A stretch of 64,000 bases of DNA from Baylisascaris procyonis (lineage: Eukaryota > Nematoda > Chromadorea > Rhabditida > Ascarididae). The position numbers were made by a program, and so were the translations under genes. The notes below the pieces were generated by a model, which was not told the origin of the DNA, made no database searches, and was given only the letters and a program-made list of their open reading frames with translations. Position 1 is the stretch's first letter. Each line of letters opens with the position of its first letter. The stretch covers positions 3,212,501 through 3,276,500 of the forward strand of contig JAZARR010000159.1 of NCBI GenBank assembly GCA_037389465.1, given 5' to 3'. This document shows, one piece after another, positions 20,075-33,200 of this stretch.

Positions 20075-23000
20075 CGAATTACTTATCTGTATTTATTGGG
20101 TGATTCATGTGGTGCTTTAAAAGCTGAATATGGAATCGAATGCTGGTTGCTGTCAGCACATTGTGCATACGTTTTAGATGGCAATGGATCTAAGAAAGCT
20201 GTGTCTTGATAAATCTGTATTAATGTAATAGTGTAGCCTGCTTCGAGTGAATGCGATAGAAATGCACTATCATCTCAAATACCCCTCTCATTCCCTCAGT
20301 ATCTCTTGCCCCTTCCGAGCCCCCTGAACTCCTGAGAACACCCTGTCTCTTCTTTTCTGTAACAGAAGTTTAAAAGGTTTCTTGTTTTCGACGGAAGCAT
20401 TGTGCTTAGCGTTGCTGCAGGTTGTTTTCATTTTCAAGGGTAATGGCCTGACTACTTTTGAAATATTGAGAGATCCATGACTGCAGAGGTTTAATTTGAA
20501 GTAGCGTGGCATGCGGCGATTGCATCATTACAAATCTGGCAGCTTCATCTGAATTGAGAAGTTTTACGTCTTTGAAACTTACTGTCTTTATGACATGAAA
20601 AAAAGTGGTTGGTGTTGTAGTTTAAGTTGAAGAATATGATATGCTGAAGGTGTTAGCAATATCACCAAAGAAAGTGGAGTAGATGTGAATGCGCACATTA
20701 GCTACTTTGTTTAACTGTTTGCAAACGAAATGTTGCTTACCTATTAATACTTTTAACTATATTTGAATGGCATACTATTTCATTTGGATGAGTTGTTTAT
20801 TGTTGTAGTGGCAGTTGCATTTGTTCACTTTAGCATTCACAATGAAAACAATTCTATGAATATTTATTGATGCGTTTAACAAATGAAGCAATCGTAATCT
20901 ATACACTCATTGCTCTCTGAAACAGCGTTAAATAAACATCATTCAACTCATCACAATCGACTTTTCGCGTCTATCGGAAAATACAATTTTTAATTACCTT
21001 AATAAACGTTTACACCATATTAACTGGATGTTGTTTAGCAACAGTATCGGTTTCACATTCTACGAAGTGGTTTTGAAATGATTTTCCTTAGTATGCGCGT
21101 CTGCGAAAGTCTTTTATATGGGCTGCATTATTTGTGTTTATGTAGCTGATTTGTTGCTGATGACCACAAATTCAAAGAACATGAAGAATATCTAGATTAC
21201 CTCAAGATTACCTCGCTGATAACAGAGATTATCAAGATTGCCTCAAGATTGGAAAATTTTCTATCTAATTTATCAAGTGATGACTTGCAAATCAATTTTT
21301 CATCATCATCTTCTGCATTAGTTAGCGATATTCGGCTGTTGTGATTGCCACTGGCTGATCAATGTTATCCTTTCTCGAGACATGGAATCCCAGCAGGGAT
21401 TCCTCAGGTTATGATACTCGCTGCCTATTCTGGGGCTTTTTTAATGGCATCGCTCGATATTCCAAGCTTTATTTCGAGTCTGCTTCATTTTCTACTGAAA
21501 GATTTCAAACGGTCGCTCATGCCATGATGTTGGATGTAAATAGTTGATGGTGGAAGTCACACCGATTTTCTCTCTAATGACATCCGCCTGCTCCTGTATT
21601 AAGGGACTGACATACCATACTTTCCCCACGTTTGTGCTTCACAACCATCCCGGAACAACGATCACTTTCGCATCTAGCAAAGCATTGTCCACTGATTTCG
21701 GACATGCAGAAGTCAGAGGGGAGACGGCGAGGGCGTCGACGGTGATAGATGTGATTCACTGTGAGCACATAGTCCGCTGTCTGTAGATCACAGCTTACTC
21801 GAAACATAAAACGCCGACCGAATGGGCGACAACGAGGCGCAATGAAGCGGAGACCAACCACAGAAAAATGCTGAGGTGCGACTGCGCTTCTGCAACTACG
21901 TTCATCACTCCACTGACCGCCTTCGTTAATTTATGCACGGGCAAAGTTTGAATAAGGAAATTTGTGATCGCATCCTTGTCTTAGTAATTCTTCCGGAACT
22001 AGATGAGGTTTCATCAATCTTCTTATGTAAACCTATCGTTTCATACACTGCTTTAGGCGAGGGTTCCGATAAAACCAGCGTCTCGGGCATTTTGATGCAA
22101 GTTATGGTAAATTTTTGAATGAGAGGAGCAATGCAGAGTCATGCAAAAGACGATCTACAACGAAGGCTATGCGCTGTGGCCGTTGCCGGCACTCCCCGTA
22201 CCTGCGAACGTTCCTTGTGGAGGCATCGAGTGACCCAATCTCCCGCGGTGGCGACAGTTTATCTCATTAGTTCGCAAGGTCACATATGATTTCCATAGAC
22301 TGTTGGAAAGCGGACTTTTGCGAATGAGAGTTTTTGTACATTACTTTCAAACTCTTCATAGAATTACTCGTTTTTTGGGGGAGGGGAAGAGGAGTGTTTG
22401 AATCGCTTGCCACTATGCATCGTTTCAGCGGACTAAAAACCAAATAAAAAACCTATTTAAGAGCAGCTATATGGTGTGCCTCCGCTCCTTTTATGCCTTT
22501 TTCTTGTTGTTTTATTCGCACGTTGTCGCAAATAAATGCGGCAAAAATAAAATGCGGCGGCAGCGAGGGGCTAAGCAGGGGATAACTTCGAAACAATTAA
22601 GGGCTCACGGGCCCTTGTAGACTCTAGAAGATGGAGCCACTTACAAAGGGGCTCCGCACTAAGGAAGACAAAGACAAAGGCATGAGATGACGAATTAAAT
22701 ACAGTTGTCTGGAATGACAACAAGGGGAGGAAACATAGAATCTTCTCACAGCAATGTGGCGATTCTATGTTTCCATTCCCATCAAATCTCCAGCGAAATC
22801 TCAGTTATTTCGCTGGAATTTTGTTATGACTTTTGTACTTTACGCGACACACGTTATGAAAAATGGAGAACATGAGAGGTACCTAAGTTTCTTCCGACGT
22901 CAGTCAAAACTTGGGTTTTTAATCCTCAATCACACCGCTTTATAAGTCTTGAATTTTAATCTCATCAAACTTTCTACTTGAATCACACCTGAAGTAAACG

Positions 23001-26000
23001 GTTTGCAGTTGGCACCCCGTACACCAGATCTGATGAAATTATCGAGGTAGGTGCCCACGCGCCTAAGAATCATAGCTTCAGGAAGCAATCCGGTGACCTG
23101 TTCTCTCGTACCCATGGTGAAGAATGTGACTGGGCTCGCTTTAAGTTAGTTCATACTCGCTGAAACGATAGGCATAACACATACTCGCTATGCTCCTTAT
23201 GAGACGGAGCTTTGAGATGAGTGATTCCGTTGCACATGGTTTCCGCCCACATTAAAATATCCCCACAAATGTCTAGGTTGCCGCCAGACCTTATTTATTA
23301 GGTTGTGATTGCCGAAGTGCTCAAAAAATTATTCGAAGTTACAGTTAGTTCAAAGGAGGTTAATGCGTTCAGCACCTTGGAAATATCTGGGACATAAAAT
23401 ACTTGTGCGCATTTGCCCATATCGCTATTATGACTTGTTCTGTAGGGTATTTCCTCACTTTTACAATACTGTTCATAACAAATATATCCTCGCATCTGTT
23501 ATTAACTGTTCTTTCTGTTTTTGTCATGACGTTTGTATTTCACTGCAAATATTTTCACCATTTAGCGTCGATCCATTGCTTACTGTTTGAACTAAATTGT
23601 TGGATTCTCTTATAGATAGGCTTTTCACCTCGTTGCAGTTAGTGAACATACAATCACTGACCTAAAAAATCTCCGTGGAAGAATCGCACAGTGAAACAGC
23701 GCTTTCGGCCGAGTACTATCCGCGCACGTTTACTTCAGAAGGTGGTGTGCCGACAATGCTACGGTGACAATGCGAGACGCGTCACATCATGGCCGCACGC
23801 GGCACACCTGTACAAGAACTCAGGTCATTGTGATTTGGAATGGCTCCGCGCAGCGACACTTTCTCAGCGACCATCTTTTGCCTTTCATGTGCACTTCCAC
23901 TAACGCTGGAACCGAGCCAGGGTGTTAAATGTGTACTTTGCAATCATTCCCCGGTACCACTGCTTTTTCTTCCTTTCAGATCGTAATTTATATATCTTTC
24001 CGCAGTGCCCTTTTGTTTTGAACTATAGTCTCGATGCTCCAATGCGCTCGAGTTACGTATGCATGTATTCTATAAATTGCATAGTAACAGATATGTGAAT
24101 CTGTGGCAAGCACCAGGTAATTGTACAGCGATTATAGGTCATTGATGTAGCTTTTGCCTACTTCGGAAGTAAATTTTATTTCATTTTGTCATAATCATCC
24201 CAAAATTTGTTCATGAATTCGTTTTCACAAGCAGCTGACGAATGAAGTTACAAGTCGGCTTGCTCGCATGGAAGACTTTTGATAACTACTTTTTTTCATC
24301 CAGCTGAAAAAAGTACCTTCTAACTTACTAACATCTTCAGCACCCCTCTGCAATGTTTCTATGCTCCTAGATGGCTATTTGCTTGAAAATTTGACACAAG
24401 CAGATCTTCATGCCGTTATGTGTATATTCTCTTATTGAAGTGTAAGTCGGCTATCCATATTTGAACTCAGTATAAGTATATGAAATCGTTGAATCACTTA
24501 AAATGTTCATGTTTTGGTTTATCTCAGCTATGAGATGCAAGCAGTAAAGCTAATAGATAATTGTAACGTTGAAATGAGGTCTTTTGACTGACAAATTGGT
24601 GAACAATGCGGAATTGAAGAACAAATCTGCGGATTCTTATGTAAATTGCATACTTGCATTCTCAATAAAGTTAAGTGCTCACTTATAGAGTAGTGTTCAG
24701 GTGGTTGCTAAACTCGAGTTGTGGATATTTTTGAGTGGCTTATTATATCCATAAAGATTGAAAATTCTTCTTCCATCGTCGCCTTTCTCTTGTTGACACT
24801 AGACATGGCGAACATCAAAAACATCGGCTATTACTAAGCTTCGAATATGATAATTTGAAGTTCCGTCACCATCGTTTGTACCGTTCTCAAAAATCGCTCA
24901 TGGGCATGCCATTGGAAAAACGTGTCAGATAGAGTTTTGGATTGCAGCTCAACTTTCCTATTTTGCGGAAGCATCGTTTTTTTTTTTTTTGCGCACACGG
25001 GTTAGTTTTTACTGATGACGTTTGGGTGGAATTTGATCAGTTGTGAGCGACAGCATCGAATTGCACAGAAACGAAATCACGTAAAAACTCAAGTTCCTAA
25101 TGAGGCATTTGTTGATGTTATTCGAAAAGGCACTAAAATGCTTCAGCGTTTAGAGAAAGCCATATCCAAGTGGATATGATGCTGATAGGAGTTTTACGCT
25201 ATTTACTCACCTTCAGTAGACCTTATAAGACTCAAAGATCGTGTTGCAACTTTACAAAAATTATGCCGAGATTTGGCGTTTTTGTCAAATCGGAGCATAG
25301 TGGTCTATTATGTTCGACCGGTCGACAATAAAGGCTGCTGCATGTGACACAAAGAACTGTGTTTAAACAGCTTTTGTTAGAGGCGTAACGAAAAGAGCTG
25401 CTTAGAGGTGAAAGCATTTGAGGGGAGAGGCGAGGTAGAACTACTCAAAATTTTTCTTTCCTCTCACCTCATGCACTGTTCTACCTCTTCATGGTACCTC
25501 CTAAGAGAGTCTGCCTGCCGTCTGCTATTCCTGCCTTCTGCTCAAGTCGTTGCTCGGAGCCATCAGATGTACTAAAGAGGCGTCGAAGAAGTAATGGAAG
25601 AACCATAATTATGGTTGTGGAAATGAACTCATTGATGCCTTTGGAGGGGGGGAGAGAGAGAGAGAGAAAGTTCATTCAAGAGAGGAAGCAACCTCGTTCA
25701 GAATCAGTGCTACTGAAATATCCCTTTTGCTATAGCTTGATCTACTTTACGGTCATAAACGTTCTGATGTGCTCGTTATGAGCGGTTATACATACCTCAG
25801 CTGTTACTGCGTACTTGGCTTTTTACAACCCTTCAGTTTTTGTGCGATTGTTTTCCAGATTTCTTTTTCCTAGCTAAAACAAAGCCAGATATCGCTGTTA
25901 TTTTGGAATTGTAGCTGTCCCTTTAATCCGCATTCTTCGCTTCTAGTAGACCTGCATTGTCAAATATTTTGATATGACGATGGAGCTGATATGAAAGATA

Positions 26001-27134
26001 GAAAAGGCGGAATGCTCGCACTCGTAAATTGGTATATAAACGTGGTTGAGGTTGTTGCTACGCCCACCTACTTCAGTCGCTAACTGCTTCGCCTTGCACT
26101 TCGTTGCCGCCAAAATCTATCGTTTGCTGTCTATCTAATTAGCACCTGATGCTATATAACTGACTTTGTGGTGTGATTTTTGAGTTTTCTAGTGGATAAG
26201 GGGATCAATGTAATCGACGACTAAATGCTTAGTTCTCCGGTTGCAAACGGCACCACTACATCAACATGTTTGATGAGGCATTCTTCTAAAAGCGGCAATG
26301 TTGTTTTCCTTGTTGAAGATCCTGGTCATCGGGAATGGAACCACTGACCTGGTTGTGTACTTCGTTTGCAGTGTTTTCGTCACAGACAATTTCCTAAGTA
26401 GTGATCACACAATTACCCGCTTTGTAACTGAAACTTTTTTTGTAAAATTTAAGCGGAAAGATGAAATGCATGCTGCGAAATGAAGTTGGGAAGAAGATAA
26501 CACTGTGCTGGCATAGCTTAATTGAGATGAATTTCTAGATTTTGTGCAAAATGCAATTGAGATGTGTACATCAAAGAAAAAGATTGCCAAAACAATATCA
26601 TTGCCATCATACCTTTGGCCTTTAGCTGCAAAAAAAAAAACATTATCCTGTGACCTGGCCGGCATAAGGCGCATTGACAGTATCTAATCAGTGTTCTGAG
26701 CACGAACGAATCCATTGCAAAACGAGGCCGTTAGAAATCGTGAAAGGCTCTTGATATATGAGGGAAATGCCTGAACATTTTACAAATGCGTCTAGTAAGT
26801 TGAAAACGTGCAAATCAATACGCTTCTTAAGAAAAGATGGCATTCAATTTCGTGTTGCAATCGACTAGCTAAAACACAACTGATTTGCGTAATGCTTCTT
26901 AAACGTTTTCATAGAAGACAACGGTATAGCGCCTGATTTTCCTGTAATCTGCAACGGCACTTGGCTTTAATTCGCCGAGTGGGCATTCAGCCTTTATTCC
27001 ATATCACACCGCAAAAGCAGTTTAATCGTTGCTTAGCATAATTCCTCTAGGTTGTCCTTCTATTTCATATGTTTACCCACCTTGAAATTGTGCGTTTTGT
27101 TTCACCTTAGTTGAAAAAACAACTGTTGCTTCAG
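20075..27134. other. Large spacer without a supported gene
   Basis: 7 kb between the secreted-protein gene and the first eps-8 exon candidate. It holds the twin hairpins at 22729-22816 and GC-richer patches around 21.5-21.9 kb and 23.7-23.9 kb, where open frames in several phases exist but do not join by splice sites. It may include the eps-8 promoter or a leading exon that I could not identify. Confidence 0.4.
22729..22816. repeat. Two adjacent perfect stem-loops
   Basis: First: arms GGAAACATAGAATC (22729-22742) and its exact reverse complement (22761-22774), 18-nt loop. Second, 15 nt later: arms CCAGCGAAAT (22790-22799) and ATTTCGCTGG (22807-22816), 7-nt loop. Confidence 0.85.
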
Positions 27135-27152
27135 TAAAAAAACGATCACCCG
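27135..27152 (+). CDS. Candidate 18-nt microexon upstream of eps-8
   Basis: A strong acceptor (TTGCTTCAG) and a strong donor (GTGAGT) frame 18 bases. Read with two leading bases completing a codon it gives KKRSP and one trailing base, so it enters and leaves in phase 1. That joins in frame to the exon at 30292 (reading SPEALRRNG). The supporting evidence is only splice-site quality and phase. If it is not used, the eps-8 model simply begins at 30292 or at an unseen exon. Confidence 0.3.
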
Positions 27153-30100
27153 GTGAGTCTAGCTTTCTTTATTTGCAAAACTTGACGCAACCGTCAGAGA
27201 TACGCTATGAGATCATTTCATAGGAAACAGCCTTCTAAGCCTTGCACAGTTCAGTTGTATTCTTGGTCTGTCTATGATGTGGCAACTTATTGCTCGCCTA
27301 GTCAGTTGAATGTATACATTGAATGTGAGAATTCAAGCCGAAAGTGCGTGTAATGATTATGCTCGATCCAACTTAGTATGCAAATCTATTTTTTAGGCAT
27401 GGAAATTATGTCGTCATGGACTCTTTGCAAAAATAGGTCTGAGTGTTTTTATGTGATCGAAGGTTCGCTGTGATAAGTGGAGATAATTGCGGAGCAAAGC
27501 TTACTGTTGCATTCCACAAGGAGGCGTTTTGACTCTTGTTTTTTGCTCATATATATTAATGGTAGTTTCATAATATTCTCACAGTAGCAGGCTCTTTGCT
27601 GCGATGTCACAGTCTGTCGTCCATCCGGCTTCCAGATTCTACAAAAGGATCTCCCCCATCTGGTTGAAATTATGTTCCCCACCAGAAATGTTATGTGGTT
27701 ATTGTCAGGCATGAATGTTTTCTCAAGCTAGAGGTGAAATTCCTTCTTCCGCAGGTATTATTCATGGCCTTGGTGCTGTAACCGATGTTGATCGTCATCA
27801 GAGTTTGCAGTATTTCGCTGTCGCTAAAATGCTATCGAAAATCACAAACTGCATTCTGCCCACTTTCATCATAGATATACTTGAACATCATCGGAAGCTT
27901 TTTGTTTCTTAGTGTCAACTCATTTTGGAATGATGTACCCTTGTACGGCTTTTTTATTTGATCTTTGATACCACGCTCCTCGATATGTGTGGTGTTGAAG
28001 GCCAAATAAGGAATGTTCAAAAACAGTTCACCCCTATTACTTCTCGCGAAGTTCACTGTAGTCGCGCTAAATTGCGCTATCAGGTTGGAGCGTTTAACCT
28101 GAAATCGTCAAATATGGCAGGCTCAGATTTGTTAGATTCTTTGTTATAACATTACGTGCAACTTTTCTGACATTCCCTTACCAGAAATGTTTCAGTTTGC
28201 TCCTCTCCGTAGTCGATGTGGACATCCGTTCCAGCTCGCCACAAAATGTTGCATCACAAGCAACTCATTTTCCAGTTTCATGTTCTAAGAATCTGAAACC
28301 TGCTTTATGTCGATATCATTAATTCATTCACTCTTTCATCTTTCAAAATGCGGTTTAAATCGTTCTCGTCATTGAACTATTGCTGCTTCTACGTACTGAG
28401 CTTCGAAATGTTTCTTTACTGACTATCCGAACACTTTAACTTAGTTATCTATCATTGTGTTTATCTTCACTTCACATATATTTTTTATATCTTTCCACTT
28501 CGGAACACTGAAATAAAATGTTGAGAGCATCTTCATACCCTAGTGGCACCATATTCACATTTTGTCAACATTGAACTAATTCATACCATTTTTTCGATCA
28601 ATTCAGTACTCTTAGAAATTCAGATGACATTTTATTCCTGTAAAAGAGCCGCTACGGTGGACCATGTGTTTATTAACTAATGTAGTAACGATCAAATGTG
28701 AATATCAATGTCTCGTTACCACTTAACGCTTTCATCGTTGGTTAGCGTTAGATCTGCATCTGTTATAACAACTCCTTTCTTTCAAACACCTTCCCATTCA
28801 TCGCCACGTTCATTTCCACGCTTTCAGCGTCAACTTTATATTATTTTGGGTGGAATTACTTTCTTTTTTTCATCGAATATATTCGAGTTTGTTATTGCTG
28901 AGTTGCGTAGCTCATGCGCTAGAAGCCGCTCGTTGGCTCTTCGATGTTTTTGCGTTTCTGCTTATTTTATGATATTTTCTCGTCATCTGCATCCAAATAG
29001 TTGGCATTCATGTATGCAAAGAATTAAGGGTAACGCTCCATTGAAATTCTTTTATTATCGTTTTGCAGTAGAAATGAAACGGCATGTGAAATTGGCCTTT
29101 GTGAATCGTTCGTCGGCATTTTCATTGTTCGTTTTTCATGTGGTAGGCAGGTTTAGTTGACACCAAATGTGGCTGGTTCTTGCTGTCAGGATGATTGTTA
29201 CACTAATCGGTTTATCGCTTCTGTGCTGTGATTAGAAAGAACACTGTAGCAGGTACTGTCTGACTATACAGCAATATTCGCATCCGGGACATTTTCATCC
29301 TCATCAACCACCACTTCCGTTGAGATGTCTCAACTGAAAATACTTGTCTGATGGTCTTTGTGAAGAATCCAGCCACTGGATCTTGTATGTTGCCGTTGCT
29401 ATTTTCCTTGAGCTTTGGTTAAGAGCGGCTGACGACAACGTGCGGCGTCTTTTGTTGTGACTTCGAATAACCGACTCACATTACTAAAGTGGACCGGCAC
29501 ATAGCTAAAACTCGTTTCTAAAGTGTGTAAAGCGTGAGCCGTTTAGTAGAAAAATGGCTTTCAACAGTATAATAAAGAAATACCGGCTTCTTGAGTTGTA
29601 TATGTTTACAAATCAGCGCCTTTATATCCGATTGTAGCTTATCCTATAGAATTTGACTTTTTATGAGCATTGCACAGACTGTTTTCCAACATTGAAGCGA
29701 TAGAATTTTCGAATGTGGTTTAGGATGGCCTCCGAATTATTCTACCAATACCGCTCATTTAGAAGAGCTTCCATCCTTAGAACTTCTCAAGAAACTTTTG
29801 TTATTGTCATCGGAGCAGTCGAAGGAAAACCCTTCGGATTTCTCCGAATTCAGTTCAGGATGTCAAGATAATCCTCTTGCATTTCACGAAATTTTTTGAA
29901 TTTCCTAAAACAGCCTCCATTTCAAAAGGCCCAAACATGAAAACAAATGTCCCACCCATTTTCGGCACTTGAAATTTATGAGAGTGGCGATGTGTAGCAG
30001 CCTCACCTCCAGGTTCTGGATACCTACGCTGTTTTCACCTTCCGGAATGAAAGTGCAAAGGTTGGTCGGGGAGGGGAGATGGGTGAACGACCCAAGATCT

Positions 30101-30291
30101 AGGCAAAGGGCACTACAGAATTTTCCTAAAAAAGTCGGAGACACAAAAAGCTTTAAAGACCATGGGGAAGTTGGAATACTAAAATATCACGTTTTTCGTC
30201 GACGTCATATTGGGCAGCGAACTCTCGATAGTGTTCAGAAATCTCTCGTTTAGTTTGTCATATCACAAGTGTACACATGTGTCGTTTGTAG
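27153..30291. other. Spacer or intron before eps-8 exon 30292
   Basis: No supportable exon seen. If the 18-nt microexon is real, this is a 3.1-kb intron; if not, it is 5' flank. Confidence 0.4.
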
Positions 30292-33200
30292 AGGCTTTAA
30301 GACGGAATGGAAGCGCAATAAGTGGTCCATGGAATGTGTATACGTATTTCGGAGATGATCCTCGTCGCCTCATGAGCGCATCTGGTTCTTCGTCAGGTGT
30401 ATGCATGGCAGCAACCTGTTTCGTTGTGAACGGTGACCACACATTAGAAAGTGGCCGGAACCGCAACGACTTTCCGTGCCACTCCTCTTCGCTCGATGCG
30501 CCGATTCGCGTTGCTGCACTGCAACGTTTTCAGTTCCGCTCTCAACTTGATGTTTATTCTTTTCACTATATAATTTTATCAAGCGATTTAATCACTTCTC
30601 TACACATTGCTCTAACTTTACTTTTCTATCAACATGGAAAACGCAATTAAATTTGTTCACTTTAGAAGCGAATCCACTAAGCCATCCGCACCGAACCTTA
30701 GCATTTCAATCGTTCTATTCGGTGTTATAGTAATAACTTCCACATTTTTAAGTTTCTTATAATGTTTGATCGATATTCGAGCGTATTTTAGTGCCTTTAA
30801 TTTCCTTGCAGTATATTTTCATCATATTTGCCTGTTTTTAAGGAAAGCGTTAGACTTATGTAAACCAGAAGAATTCAGAAGCACTGTTATAATTCAATGT
30901 TAACGCCTGAAGAGTTGCTGAAAGCTGTAAAATAAAATTCCATCGCTCCGTATGTCTTCTTGCTTTGTTAAGTGGACTCTGACAACGACTGTGCTATTAT
31001 TATTCTTCTTTGAAAGACAATTATTTCTATATTTAGTAGACTTTGCTCTTTGATTAGCTCGTTGTATTCTTCTGGGTGACTGATAACTCCTTATAGAAGG
31101 CTATTGTTGCCCTGTTTTAACAGCATCCTTGGCCAGCCAAAGAAAAAGTACATGGAGTTATCGAATTGAATTATTGGAATTGTGTTATCCAGTCGATGTG
31201 CATTGTCAAGATGACTGCAGCCGTCTATAATTTACTTTACATGCTTACATGCGAATGGATGACTTGACGTTACCGATGTATTTTTCTGCACATGAGTATG
31301 CAGTAAATTTCCTCTGCTGTAGAAGATGATTCTAATGGCTTTTCCGAAAACTTTTGTTGATTTGGTTTTACCTAACGAGTGTCGCATTTTAGGCGAATTC
31401 TTCGCTCATCAGTATCCCCCACGGGTAAAGTGTTTAATTGTATTTTATGCTAACGATTGATTCGATGATTACAATGGAAAATCACCGTGAATTTCCATTA
31501 AAAAGTTCACTGCTTGGAAATTGTCATAAAAATCTAGATTTTAAAAATTGTTTAAGCTGATGATTCATATGCTTCTATAATCTCTCTCTTTCTGTTTTCA
31601 GTATGATTGATATTCACTGAGCTGTGCATATCGGAATACTATCATACTAAAATGTTTTTAAGTTCGACATTCAATTTTTGTTGAAATTTGTTTTTCATAA
31701 TGAAGTACGGTTAATGAACAATTTGATCGATAGGCGGAGGAATGATAAAGCAAAAATTGTCATTCGTATAAAACGCATCGCATTGTGCGATGAAAACACC
31801 TCAGGTGAATTTCTTGATATAATTTTCAAAACGCTCTTTTCTGATTTATTCAAAGCATCACCATCCTGAGGAATCGCCTCTTACCGTGACTTGAAGAATG
31901 GTCATCATACCTTGCATTATTACTTATCGAACGTTGCTCATCCGCTTTTTATGTGCCTCTAGCATATTAGTTTAACTAAAGGTTGCTTTTTATGGACTTA
32001 GCCGCAATTTCTTCCTTGTCGGAAATGATGAGCCAGTGAATCAGACTCTCTACTGTTCTGCTTATTTAATTTTATGTTCACGCGATCATTGTTAAGTGCA
32101 CATCTTGGATAGCGTTAAAATGGACTCTATTGGTTAAATGTGGCTAAATGTTTATTGTGTTGCTGATAAGGTACCCTCCCTTCCGGAAATACCTCCGAAA
32201 ATGGAATTAAGCATTGCGGTAGAGCGTGATATTAAAGCTGAAACCATAACTATACTCTGACTTCCTCATAACTGTCTAAAATCCTTTAGCAGAGTGCTCG
32301 TAATATTTCTATATGAAAGCAGAAGTGTTATGAGCACTCTCTAAAGGATTTTCGAGTTGGAGCAACTAAAATCATGCCCATCAGTTGTTTTGACACTATT
32401 TTTGAATCACTTATTAATCGATCACTTCTCATGTTGTGAGTCTAAAAAAGCGCATGTTCTATCGATCGCTTAACACTCGTATCTTCGTATCATCGCATTC
32501 CTCTGTCTACCTATTTTTGTACATTTCTGTTTAACTACCCTTTTCCTTAAATGTTCTATATGTGTTTGATTGCTGTTGTAGTTGTTGGACGATATTCACA
32601 TTTGGGAGTATAGTAAGAGCGTTAAATTCAAATTCAGTTTGTATTTTCAATACTTTCGAATTGTTCCTATTTTTTGTAAACCTGTGCAAGGAGAGGTTAT
32701 CGTTCACAGATACACCTGATTATCACCGTTCTCAGTGGGAATTCTCAGCCTCTCCGTATTTTATTACAGCGTGCATCCCACATAGATATCAAGCAATTAA
32801 ATTTATACTACTACCCGTCGGGATATCAACCTGCGATCTGTAACCGAAGGAATATAACATGCGCATGTGAACTTAGAGCATGTGTTGTTCTGTTGACACA
32901 ATCAACAACATTATCTCGTCAATATGCGATTTCGTATTAAATAATGCGCTACCTTAGGTGAACCTCAACTCTCTCCCCTCCCCCAGTACCGTCTTCATTC
33001 ACGCTTTGCCCCCTCCCCATTGGAAGGTGGCAGCTGCAACCGAGTGAAACTAATACTTCGAAAAGATGAAAGTGAAGAAAAAAATGGAAAATCAATTAAA
33101 AATGGAAGTTTTACTGTCTAACGCACCCACTCTGAGTTCTCTGCGCATCAGCTAAGGTTGCAACCATGTCCAGTAATGAGTTAAGCTGATCAATCGTAGC

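Noticed and set aside
28708..29160. 150-codon ATG-led frame
   Set aside because: No domain, mixed hydrophobic composition and no partner exons; long frames of this kind occur by chance in this window.
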